Source of the DNA: Glandiceps talaboti
Taxonomy: Eukaryota; Hemichordata; Enteropneusta; Spengelidae
Assembly: GCF_964340395.1 (NCBI RefSeq)
Contig: NC_135557.1
Span: 652,646-716,645, forward strand
Direction of reading: 5' to 3'
Length of the DNA stretch: 64,000 nucleotides
Shown here: piece after piece, positions 44,001 to 56,300 of the stretch
Numbering within the stretch: the first letter of the stretch is position 1
Layout: each line of letters begins with the position of its first letter
Notes under the pieces: model-generated
The model's input: the letters and a program-made list of their open reading frames with translations, nothing else
The model's database searches: none
Told to the model about the DNA's origin: nothing
Made by a program: the position numbers and the translations under genes

Positions 44001-47000
44001 TAATGTACTACTAATACTATTGTAAATAGACATTATAATGTACTACTAATACTATTGTAAATAGACATTATAATGTACTACTAATACTATTGTAAATAGA
44101 CAGATTATAATGTACTATTAATACTATTGTAAATAGACATTATAATGTACTACTAATACTATTGTAAATAGACAGATTATAATGTACTACTAATACTATT
44201 GTAAATAGACAGATTATAATGTACTACTAATACTATTGTAAATAGACAGATTATAATGTACTACTAATACTATTGTAAATAGACAGATTATAATGTACTA
44301 CTAATACTATTGTAAATAGACAGATTATAATGTACTACTAATACTATTGTAAATAGACAGATTATAATGTACTACTAATACTATTGTAAATAGACAAGAT
44401 TATAATGTACTACTAATACTATTGTAAATAGACAGATTATAATGTACTACTAATACTATTGTAAATAGACATTATAATGTACTACTAATACTATTGTAAA
44501 TAGACAGATTATAATGTACTACTAATACTATTGTAAATAGACAGATTATAATGTACTACTAATACTATTGTAAATAGACAATTATAATGTACTACTAATA
44601 CTATTGTAAATAGACAGATTATAATGTACTACTAATACTATTGTAAATAGACAGATTATAATGTACTACTAATACTATTGTAAATAGACAGATTATAATG
44701 TACTACTAATACTATTGTAAATAGACAGATTATAATGTACTATTAATACTATTGTAAATAGACAGATTATAATGTACTACTAATACTATTGTAAATAGAC
44801 AGATTATAATGTACTACTAATACTATTGTAAATAGACAGATTATAATGTACTACTAATACTATTGTAAATAGACAGATTATAATGTACTATTAATACTAT
44901 TGTAAATAGACAGATTATAATGTACTACTAATACTATTGTAAATAGACAGATTATAATGTACTATTAATACTATTGTAAATAGACAGATTATAATGTACT
45001 ACTAATACTATTGTAAATAGACAGATTATAATGTACTATTAATACTATTGTAAATAGACAGATTATAATGTACTACTAATACTATTGTAAATAGACAGAT
45101 TATAATGTACTATTAATACTATTGTAAATAGACATTATAATGTACTACTAATACTATTGTAAATAGACAGATTATAATGTACTACTAATACTATTGTAAA
45201 TAGACAGATTATAATGTACTACTAATACTATTGTAAATAGACAGATTATAATGTACTATTAATACTATTGTAAATAGACAGATTATAATGTACTACTAAT
45301 ACTATTGTAAATAGACATTATAATGTACTACTAATACTATTGTAAATAGACATTATAATGTACTATTAATACTATTGTAAATAGACAGATTATAATGTAC
45401 TACTAATACTATTGTAAATAGACAGATTATAATGTACTACTAATACTATTGTAAATAGACAGATTATAATGTACTACTAATACTATTGTAAATAGACATT
45501 ATAATGTACTACTAATACTATTGTAAATAGACAGATTATAATGTACTACTAATACTATTGTAAATAGACAATTATAATGTACTATTAATACTATTGTAAA
45601 TAGACAGATTATAATGTACTACTAATACTATTGTAAATAGACAGATTATAATGTACTATTAATACTATTGTAAATAGACATTATAATGTACTACTAATAC
45701 TATTGTAAATAGATTATAATGTACTATTAATACTATTGTAAATAGACAGATTATAATGTACTACTAATACTATTGTAAATAGACAGATTATAATGTACTA
45801 CTAATACTATTGTGAATAGACAGATTATAATGTACTACTAATACTATTGTAAATAGACAGATTATAATGTACTATTAATACTATTGTAAATAGACAGATT
45901 ATAATGTACTACTAATACTATTGTGAATAGACAGATTATAATGTACTACTAATACTATTGTAAATAGACAGATTATAATGTACTATTAATACTATTGTAA
46001 ATAGACAGATTATAATGTACTACTAATACTATTGTAAATAGACAGATTATAATGTACTATTAATACTATTGTAAATAGACAGATTATAATGTACTACTAA
46101 TACTATTGTAAATAGACAGATTATAATGTACTACTAATACTATTGTAAATAGACATTATAATGTACTACTAATACTATTGTAAATAGACATTATAATGTA
46201 CTACTAATACTATTGTAAATAGACAGATTATAATGTACTACTAATACTATTGTAAATAGACAGATTATAATGTACTACTAATACTATTGTGAATAGACAG
46301 ATTATAATGTACTACTAATACTATTGTAAATAGACAGATTATAATGTACTACTAATACTATTGTAAATAGACAGATTATAATGTACTACTAATACTATTG
46401 TAAATAGACAGATTATAATGTACTACTAATACTATTGTAAATAGACAGATTATAATGTACTACTAATACTATTGTAAATAGACAGATTATAATGTACTAC
46501 TAATACTATTGTAAATAGACAGATTAATAGACAGATTATAATGTACTACTAATACTATTGTAAATAGACAGATTATAATGTACTACTAATACTATTGTAA
46601 ATAGACAGATTATAATGTACTACTAATACTATTGTAAATAGACAGATTATAATGTACTACTAATACTATTGTAAATAGACATTATAATGTACTAATAATA
46701 CTATTGTAAATAGACAGATTATAATGTACTACTAATACTATTGTAAATAGACAGATTATAATGTACTACTAATACTATTGTAAATAGACAGATTATAATG
46801 TACTACTAATACTATTGTAAATAGACAGATTATAATGTACTACTAATACTATTGTAAATAGACATTATAATGTACTACTAATACTATTGTAAATAGACAT
46901 TATAATGTACTAATAATACTATTGTAAATAGACAGATTATAATGTACTACTAATACTATTGTAAATAGACAGATTATAATGTACTACTAATACTATTGTA

Positions 47001-47758
47001 AATAGACAGATTATAATGTACTACTAATACTATTGTAAATAGACAGATTATAATGTACTACTAATACTATTGTAAATAGACATTATAATGTACTATTAAT
47101 ACTATTGTAAATAGACAGATTATAATGTACTACTAATACTATTGTAAATAGACAGATTATAATGTACTACTAATACTATTGTAAATAGACAGATTATAAT
47201 GTACTACTAATACTATTGTAAATAGACAGATTATAATGTACTACTAATACTATTGCAAATAGACAGATTATAATGTACTACTAATACTATTGTAAATAGA
47301 CAGATTATAATGTACTATTAATACTATTGTAAATAGACAGATTATAATGTACTAATAATACTATTGTAAATAGACAGATTATAATGTACTACTAATACTA
47401 TTGTAAATAGACAGATTATAATGTACTACTAATACTATTGTAAATAGACAGATTATAATGTACTACTAATACTATTGTAAATAGACATTATAATGTACTA
47501 ATAATACTATTGTAAATAGACATTATAATGTACTACTAATACTATTGTAAATAGACATTATAATGTACTACTAATACTATTGTAAATAGACATTATAATG
47601 TACTACTAATACTATTGTAAATAGACATTATAATGTACTACTAATACTATTGTAAATAGACAGATTATAATGTACTACTAATACTATTGTAAATAGACAT
47701 TATAATGTACTACTAATACTATTGTAAATAGACAGATTATAATGTACTATTAACACTA
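44001..47758. repeat. 35/37-bp minisatellite (about 100 copies)
   Basis: A typical 37-bp copy is 44,180-44,216, beginning taatgtactactaatac and ending gacagatta. Copies ending gacatta are 35 bp, and a few ending gacaatta are 36 bp. Other variants are tactatt/tactact/tactaat and a rare ttgtgaata. Because unit lengths vary, no long open frame forms. The left edge is the N gap. The right edge changes directly into the 48-bp array at about 47,755 (taacactaagagtg) with no unique DNA between. Confidence 0.96.
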
Positions 47759-50700
47759 AGAGTGTAAATTCTGCATTGTTGACAATGGTTGTTATGGTCA
47801 CCTACAAGAGTGTAAATTCTGCATTGTTGACAATGGTTGTTATGGTTACCTACAAGAGTGTAAATTCTGCATTGTTGACAATGGTCGTTATGGCTACCTA
47901 CAAGAGTGTAAATTCTGCATTGTTGACAATGGTTGTTATGGTTACCTACAAGAGTGTAAATTCTGCATTGTTGACAATGGTTGTTATGGTTACCTACAAG
48001 AGTGTAAATTCTGCATTGTTGACAATGGTCGTTATGGTTACCTACAAGAGTGTAAATTCTGCATTGTTGACAATGGTTGTTATGGTCACCTACAAGAGTG
48101 TAAATTCTACATTGTTGACAATGGTTGTTATGGTTACCTACAAGAGTGTAAATTCTGCATTGTTGACAATGGTTGTTATGGTTACCTACAAGAGTGTAAA
48201 TTCTGCATTGTTGACAATGGTCGTTATGGCTACCTACAAGAGTGTAAATTCTGCATTGTTGACAATGGTTGTTATGGTCACCTACAAGAGTATAAATTCT
48301 GCATTGTTGACAATGGTTGTTATGGTTACCTACAAGAGTATAAATTCTGCATTGTTGACAATGGTTGTTATGGTCACCTACAAGAATGTAAATTCTGCAT
48401 TGTTGACAATGGTTGTTATGGTTACCTACAAGAGTGTAAATTCTGCATTGTTGACAATTGTCGTTATGGTTACCTACAAGAGTGTAAATTCTGCATTGTT
48501 GACAATGGTTGTTATGGTTACCTACAAGAGTGTAAATTCTGCATTGTTGACAATGGTCGTTATGGTCACCTACAAGAGTGTAAATTCTGCATTGTTGACA
48601 ATGGTCGTTATGGTTACCTACAATAGTGTAAATTCTGCATTGTTGACAATGGTCGTTATGGTTACCTACAAGAGTGTAAATTCTGCATTGTTGACAATGG
48701 TCGTTATGGTTACCTACAAGAGTGTAAATTCTGCATTGTTGACAATGGTTGTTATGGTCACCTACAAGAGTGTAAATTCTGCATTGTTGACAATGGTCGT
48801 TATGGCTACCTACAAGAGTGTAAATTCTGCATTGTTGACAATGGTTGTTATGGTTACCTACAAGAGTGTAAATTCTGCATTGTTGACAATGGTCGTTATG
48901 GCTACCTACAAGAGTGTAAATTCTGCATTGTTGACAATGGTTGTTATGGTCACCTACAAGAGTGTAAATTCTGCATTGTTGACAATGGTCGTTATGGTTA
49001 CCTACAATAGTGTAAATTCTGCATTGTTGACAATGGTCGTTATGGTTACCTACAAGAGTGTAAATTCTGCATTGTTGACAATGGTCGTTATGGTTACCTA
49101 CAAGAGTGTAAATTCTGCATTGTTGACAATGGTTGTTATGGTCACCTACAAGAGTGTAAATTCTGCATTGTTGACAATGGTCGTTATGGCTACCTACAAG
49201 AGTGTAAATTCTGCATTGTTGACAATGGTTGTTATGGTTACCTACAAGAGTGTAAATTCTGCATTGTTGACAATGGTCGTTATGGCTACCTACAAGAGTG
49301 TAAATTCTGCATTGTTGACAATGGTTGTTATGGTCACCTACAAGAGTGTAAATTCTGCATTGTTGACAATGGTCGTTATGGCTACCTACAAGAGTGTAAA
49401 TTCTGCATTGTTGACAATGGTCGTTATGGCTACCTACAAGAGTGTAAATTCTGCATTGTTGACAATGGTTGTTATGGCTACCTACAAGAGTGTAAATTCT
49501 GCATTGTTGACAATGGTCGTTATGGCTACCTACAAGAGTGTAAATTCTGCATTGTTGACAATGGTTGTTATGGCTACCTACAAGAGTGTAAATGCTGCAT
49601 TGTTGACAATGGTCGTTATGGCTACCTACAAGAGTGTAAATTCTGCATTGTTGACAATGGTCGTTATGGCTACCTACAAGAGTGTAAATTCTGCATTGTT
49701 GACAATGGTCATTATGGCTACCTACAAGAGTGTAAATTCTGCATTGTTGACAATGGTCGTTATGGCTACCTACAAGAGTGTAAATGCTGCATTGTTGACA
49801 ATGGTCGTTATGGCTACCTACAAGAGTGTAAATGCTGCATTGTTGACAATGGTCGTTATGGCTACCTACAAGAGTGTAAATTCTGCATTGTTGACAATGG
49901 TCGTTATGGCTACCTACAAGAGTGTAAATTCTGCATTGTTGACAATGGTCGTTATGGCTACCTACAAGAGTGTAAATTCTGCATTGTTGACAATGGTCGT
50001 TATGGCTACCTACAAGAGTGTAAATTCTGCATTGTTGACAATGGTCGTTATGGCTACCTACAAGAGTGTAAATTCTGCATTGTTGACAATGGTCGTTATG
50101 GTTACCTACAAGAGTGTAAATTCTGCATTGTTGACAATGGTTGTTATGGTTACCTACAAGAGTGTAAATTCTGCATTGTTGACAATGGTTGTTATGGTCA
50201 CCTACAAGAGTGTAAATTCTGCATTGTTGACAATGGTCGTTATGGCTACCTACAAGAGTGTAAATTCTGCATTGTTGACAATGGTTGTTATGGTTACCTA
50301 CAAGAGTGTAAATTCTGCATTGTTGACAATGGTTGTTATGGCTACCTACAAGAGTGTAAATTCTGCATTGTTGACAATGGTCGTTATGGTTACCTACAAG
50401 AGTGTAAATTCTGCATTGTTGACAATGGTTGTTATGGTTACCTACAAGAGTGTAAATTCTGCATTGTTGACAATGGTCGTTATGGTTACCTACAAGAGTG
50501 TAAATTCTGCATTGTTGACAATGGTTGTTATGGTTACCTACAAGAGTGTAAATTCTGCATTGTTGACAATGGTCGTTATGGTTACCTACAAGAGTGTAAA
50601 TTCTGCATTGTTGACAATGGTTGTTATGGTCACCTACAAGAGTGTAAATTCTGCATTGTTGACAATGGTTGTTATGGTTACCTACAAGAGTGTAAATTCT

Positions 50701-52202
50701 GCATTGTTGACAATGGTTGTTATGGTCACCTACAAGAGTGTAAATTCTGCATTGTTGACAATGGTTGTTATGGCTACCTACAAGAGTGTAAATTCTGCAT
50801 TGTTGACAATGGTTGTTATGGTTACCTACAAGAGTGTAAATTCTGCATTGTTGACAATGGTTGTTATGGTTACCTACAAGAGTGTAAATTCTGCATTGTT
50901 GACTATGGTTGTTATGGCTACCTACAAGAGTGTAAATTCTGCATTGTTGACTATGGTTGTTATGGTTACCTACAAGAGTGTAAATTCTGCATTGTTGACT
51001 ATGGTTGTTATGGCTACCTACAAGAGTGTAAATTCTGCATTGTTGACAATGGTCGTTATGGCTACCTACAAGAGTGTAAATTCTGCATTGTTGACAATGG
51101 TCGTTATGGCTACCTACAAGAGTGTAAATTCTGCATTGTTGACAATGGTCGTTATGGCTACCTACAAGAGTGTAAATTCTGCATTGTTGACAATGGTCGT
51201 TATGGCTACCTACAAGAGTGTAAATTCTGCATTGTTGACAATGGTTGTTATGGCTACCTACAAGAGTGTAAATTCTGCATTGTTGACAATGGTTGTTATG
51301 GCTACCTACAAGAGTGTAAATTCTGCATTGTTGACAATGGTTGTTATGGTTACCTACAAGAGTGTAAATTCTGCATTGTTGACAATGGTTGTTATGGCTA
51401 CCTACAAGAGTGTAAATTCTGCATTGTTGACAATGGTCGTTATGGCTACCTACAAGTGTAAATTCTGCATTGTTGACAATGGTCGTTATGGCTACCTACA
51501 AGAGTGTAAATTCTGCATTGTTGACAATGGTTGTTATGGCTACCTACAAGAGTGTAAATTCTGCATTGTTGACAATGGTTGTTATGGCTACCTACAAGAG
51601 TGTAAATTCTGCATTGTTGACAATGGTCGTTATGGCTACCTACAAGAGTGTAAATTCTGCATTGTTGACAATGGTCGTTATGGCTACCTACAAGAGTGTA
51701 AATTCTGCATTGTTGACAATGGTCGTTATGGCTACCTACAAGAGTGTAAATGCTGCATTGTTGACAATGGTTGTTATGGTTACCTACAAGAGTGTAAATG
51801 CTGCATTGTTGACAATGGTCGTTATGGCTACCTACAAGAGTGTAAATTCTGCATTGTTGACAATGGTCGTTATGGCTACCTACAAGAGTGTAAATTCTGC
51901 ATTGTTGACAATGGTCGTTATGGCTACCTACAAGAGTGTAAATTCTGCATTGTTGACAATGGTCGTTATGGCTACCTACAAGAGTGTAAATTCTGCATTG
52001 TTGACAATGGTCGTTATGGCTACCTACAAGAGTGTAAATTCTGCATTGTTGACAATGGTCGTTATGGCTACCTACAAGAGTGTAAATGCTGCATTGTTGA
52101 CAATGGTTGTTATGGCTACCTACAAGAGTGTAAATGCTGCATTGTTGACAATGGTTGTTATGGTTACCTACAAGAGTGTAAATTCTGCATTGTTGACTAT
52201 GG
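47759..52202. repeat. 48-bp minisatellite (about 92 copies) ending 33 bp before a splice acceptor
   Basis: The unit is 48 bp; a typical copy is 47,855-47,902, starting agagtgtaaattctgc. The main variants are ggttgtt/ggtcgtt, ggttacc/ggtcacc/ggctacc and aattctgc/aatgctgc; the ggctacc type dominates after about 49,380. Local blocks are duplicated: the rare caatagtg variant occurs at 48,621 and 49,005, 384 bp or eight units apart. Because 48 is divisible by three, a 1,481-codon frame runs through it (16-residue unit LLTMVVMVTYKSVNSA), shifted once near 51,455 by a 2-bp loss. I treat it as intronic DNA: the frame ends before the exon at 52,236 and is not in that exon's frame. Confidence 0.95.
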
Positions 52203-52235
52203 ATTTGTTCTAATATTGTGAACTTTTTGTTGCAG

Positions 52236-52735
52236 GATGAGTTATTTGATCAACCAGTTGGCAGACAAACAGAATCAGGTCCAAGTACTTCACGGAGTGA
52301 TTCCTCTTTTGTACATGTACATTCCAGGGAACATAAACCTCTGGAAAAGCCTAGGTTTGCATGGCAAGTGAGCAGGAAACACGTGAATTTAACCTGTGAA
52401 CAGCTATCAAATAGTGATGGTGATAGCATAGAAGCAAACAATGCCAGACTAGATAGAGATGTAGCAGTAGGTGGTAAAACTAACACACCAATACCATATA
52501 CTGTCAACAACTTCCAACATCGCTATGCTGCTCAACAGAAAATACTACAAGAACAACAAAGACAATTGAAGGAACAACAAAGACTTATCATGAATCTCCA
52601 AGCAACACAAGAACAGCAAAGATTATACCATGAATTAAATGTTATCAGAGGAACTACTAATACTGTGTACAAAACATCTAATGTGGAGGAAGTCAGCCAA
52701 ACTGAAATGGAGGGATACCAACATGACTCTACAAG
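52236..52735 (+). CDS. Coding exon C with Gln-rich coiled coil, unidentified plus-strand gene
   Basis: A good acceptor (aactttttgttgcag, ending 52,235) with a possible branch site (ctaat near 52,210) opens a phase-0 exon. It encodes 166 codons plus two bases. Residues 1-90 are polar and probably disordered, beginning DELFDQPVGRQTESG. Residues about 92-137 form a Gln/Glu/Leu-rich coiled coil, with QQKILQEQQRQLKEQQRLIM in its core. The last part is acidic and polar (VEEVSQTEMEG). I placed the end at ACAAG before gtccat. That donor is weak, but it leaves two bases, which exon D (61,718) needs. A stronger-looking donor inside the exon (gcaa before gtgagc, 52,368) would give the wrong phase. Beyond 52,735 the frame stays open only because it runs into the TCTG microsatellite. 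Such coiled coils are common in cytoskeletal and centrosomal proteins, but I cannot assign a family. Confidence 0.75.
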
Positions 52736-52757
52736 GTCCATCTTGCAAATACTAAAT

Positions 52758-52837
52758 TGTCTGTCTCTCTGTCTCTCTGTCTCTCTGTCTCTCTGTCTCT
52801 CTGTCTCTGTCTCTCTGTCTCTCTGTCTCTCTGTCTG
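52758..52837. repeat. TCTG/TCTCTG microsatellite
   Basis: Tandem tctg and tctctg units lie just inside the intron after exon C. They keep the exon's frame open with a spurious Ser/Leu/Cys tail. The tract stops at the TA that borders the inverted-repeat element. Confidence 0.95.
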
Positions 52838-52839
52838 TA

Positions 52840-53209
52840 GTCTAGGTCCTGACAAGGCACCATATTACGTACTCAATGTACTACATTTACTATCGCCAGT
52901 CTAGTCCAGGTCCCAATGATCACACAGGTTTTGTGCTACCTCCTGCAGCATTCATATAAACATGATGACGTCCTCGCATCTTAATGATTTTGGTTTAAAC
53001 AGTCATCCTACAAACATGAGAAAGGTCAAAGACGTTTGCTGATGACAGTATGTAATTTTGTGATGGATTACTACTGACATGTGCCATTCATTCTTCGCTC
53101 ACCATGGGATTCAAACACACTTGACACCTTTTGTTGGGATCAGGACTAGACTGGCGATAGCAAGTGGAATACATTGAATACACAATACGGTGCCAGTCAG
53201 GACCTAGAC
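52840..53209. mobile_element. 370-bp inverted-repeat (MITE-like) element with TA flanks
   Basis: The left end (52,840-52,913, starting GTCTAGGTCCTGAC) and the right end (53,136-53,209) are imperfect inverted repeats of about 74 bp. Both also share a CTATCGCCAGTCTAG-like inner segment. The element is flanked by TA on each side (52,838-52,839 and 53,210-53,211), as expected for Tc1/mariner-type insertion. The central 220 bp has no coding frame, so this would be a non-autonomous copy. Identification as a mariner-type MITE is inferred from the TA flanks and terminal repeats. The long arms could also form a large hairpin. Confidence 0.72.
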
Positions 53210-53211
53210 TA

Positions 53212-53324
53212 GTCTGTCTGTCTGTCTGTCTGTATGTCTGTCTGTCTGTCTTTACTTGCGTTTTCACGGAGTAGTCATTGGGTTAGCATTAATATAAAGT
53301 TAATATTTGACTGACACAGATAAG
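53212..53324. other. TCTG microsatellite and short unique intron segment
   Basis: A gtct/tctg tract (53,212-53,251) directly follows the inverted-repeat element and mirrors the one on its left. It is followed by about 70 bp of unique DNA containing gttaatatt-like fragments that look like decayed first copies of the 38-bp array. Confidence 0.75.
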
Positions 53325-56300
53325 TTAACAACAGGCTAACAACATGCTGAGCCAACCCTGTGTTAATATCAGGTTAACAACATGCTAGTCCAACCCTGTG
53401 TTAATATCAGGCTAACAACATGCTAGTCCAACCCTGTGTTAATATCAGGTTTACATCATGCTAGTCCAACCCTGTGTTAATATCAGGCTAACAACATGCT
53501 AGTCCAGCCCTGTGTTAATATCAGGTTAACAACATGCTAGTCCAGCCCTGTGTTAATATCAGGCTAACAACATGCTAGTCCAGCCCTGTGTTAATATCAG
53601 GCTAACAACATGCTAGTCCAACCCTGTGTTAATATCAGGTTTACAACATGCTAGTCCAGTCCTGTGTTAATATCAGGCTAACAACATGCTAGTCCAGCCC
53701 TGTGTTATTATCAGGCTAACAACATGCTAGTCCAGCCCTGTGTTAATATCAGGCTAACAACATGCTAGTCCAGCCCTGTGTTAATATCAGGCTGACAACA
53801 TGCTAGTCCAACCCTGTGTTAATATCAGGCTAACAACATGCAAGTCCAACCCTGTGTTAATATCAGGCTAACAACATGCTGAGCCAACCCTGTGTTAATA
53901 TCAGGCTGACAACATGCTAGTCCAACCCTGTGTTAATATCAGGCTAACAACATGCTGAGCCAACCCTGTGTTAATATCAGGCTAACAACATGCTAGTCCA
54001 GCCCTGTGTTAATATCAGGCTAACAACATGCTGAGCCAGTCCTGTGTTAATATCAGGCTAACAACATGCTGAGCCAACCCTGTGTTAATATCAGGCTAAC
54101 AACATGCTGAGCCAGTCCTGTGTTAATATCAGGCTAACAACATGCTGAGCCAACTCTGTGTTAATATCAGGCTTACAACATGCTGAGCCAGTCCTGTGTT
54201 AATATCAGACTGACAACATGCTAGTCCAGCCCTGTGTTAATATCAGGCTAACAACATGCTAGTCCAGCCCTGTGTTAATATCAGGTTTACAACATGCTAG
54301 TCCAGCCCTGTGTTAATATCAGGCTGACAACATGCTAGTCCAACCCTGTGTTAATATCAGACTGACAACATGCTAGTCCAACCCTGTGTTAATATCAGGC
54401 TAACAACATGCTAGTCCAACCCTGTGTTAATATCAGGCTGGCAACATGCTAGTCCAGCCCTGTGTTAATATCAGGCTAACAACATGCTAGTCCAACCCTG
54501 TGTTAATATCAGGCTGGCAACATGCTAGTCCAGCCCTGTGTTAATATCAGGCTAACAACATGCTGAGCCAACCCTGTGTTAATATCAGACTGACAACATG
54601 CTAGTCCAACCCTGTGTTAATATCAGGCTAACAACATGCTAGTCCAACCCTGTGTTAATATCAGGCTGGCAACATGCTAGTCCAGCCCTGTGTTAATATC
54701 AGGCTAACAACATGCTAGTCCAACCCTGTGTTAATATCAGGCTGGCAACATGCTAGTCCAACCCTGTGTTAATATCAGGCTAACAACATGCTGAGCCAAC
54801 CCTGTGTTAATATCAGGCTAACAACATGCTAGTCCAGCCCTGTGTTAATATCAGGCTAACAACATGCTGAGCCAACCCTGTGTTAATATCAGGTTTACAA
54901 CATGCTAGTCCAACCCTGTGTTAATATCAGGTTTACAACATGCTAGTCCAACCCTGTATTAATATCAGGTTTACAACATGCTAGTCCAACCCTGTATTAA
55001 TATCAGGTTTACAACATGCTAGTCCAACCCTGTATTAATATCAGGTTTACAACATGCTAGTCCAACCCTGTATTAATATCAGGTTTACAACATGCTGAGC
55101 CAACCCTGTGTTAATATCAGGTTTACAACATGCTAGTCCAGCCCTGTGTTAATATCAGGCTAACAACATGCTAGTCCAACCCTGTGTTAATATCAGGCTG
55201 ACAACATGCTAGTCCAGCCCTGTGTTAATATCAGGCTAACAACATGCTAGTCCAGCCCTGTGTTAATATCAGGCTAACAACATGCTAGTCCAACCCTGTG
55301 TTAATATCAGGCTGACAACATGCTAGTCCAGCCCTGTGTTAATATCAGGCTAACAACATGCTAGTCCAACCCTGTGTTAATATCAGGCTTACAACATGCT
55401 AGTCCAGCCCTGTGTTAATATCAGGCTAACAACATGCTAGTCCAACCCTGTGTTAATATCAGGCTGACAACATGCTAGTCCAACCCTGTGTTAATATCAG
55501 GCTAACAACATGCTAGTCCAACCCTGTGTTAATATCAGGCTTACAACATGCTAGTCCAGCCCTGTGTTAATATCAGGCTAACAACATGCTAGTCCAACCC
55601 TGTGTTAATATCAGGCTGACAACATGCTAGTCCAACCCTGTGTTAATATCAGGCTAACAACATGCTAGTCCAGCCCTGTGTTAATATCAGGATTACAACA
55701 TGGTGGGCCAACCCTGTGTTAATATCAGGCTTACAACATGGTGGGCCAACCCTGTGTTAATATCAGGCTGACAACATGCTAGTCCAACCCTGTGTTAATA
55801 TCAGGCTAACAACATGCTAGTCCAGCCCTGTGTTAATATCAGACTGACAACATGCTGAGCCAACCCTGTGTTAATATCAGGTTTACAACATGCTAGTCCA
55901 ACCCTGTGTTAATATCAGGCTGGCAACATGCTGAGCCAACGCTGTGTTAATATCAGGCTAACAACATGCTAGTCCAGCCCAGTGTTAATATCAGGCTAAC
56001 AACATGCTAGTCCAGCCCAGTGTTAATATCAGGCTGACAACATGCTGAGCCAACCCTGTGTTAATATCAGGTTTACAACATGCTAGTCCAACCCTGTGTT
56101 AATATCAGGCTGACAACATGCTGAGCCAACCCTGTGTTAATATCAGGCTAACAACATGCTAGTCCAACCCTGTGTTAATATCAGGTTTACAACATGCTAG
56201 TCCAACCCTGTGTTAATATCAGGTTTACAACATGCTAGTCCAGCCCAGTGTTAATATCAGGCTGACAACATGCTAGTCCAGTCCTGTGTTATTATCAGGC

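Noticed and set aside
47776-52221. A 1,481-codon plus-strand open frame, the longest in the window
   Set aside because: It is a 48-bp repeat with no stops in two frames. It changes frame near 51,455 without a stop and ends before, and out of frame with, the real exon at 52,236. The Cys-rich second frame (CKFCIVDNG) looks zinc-finger-like, but Arg replaces Cys in many units.
52250-52855. Minus-strand open frames at 52,250-52,510 and 52,532-52,855
   Set aside because: They are antisense shadows of exon C and the adjacent TCTG tract. The plus-strand reading has splice sites and a sensible peptide.
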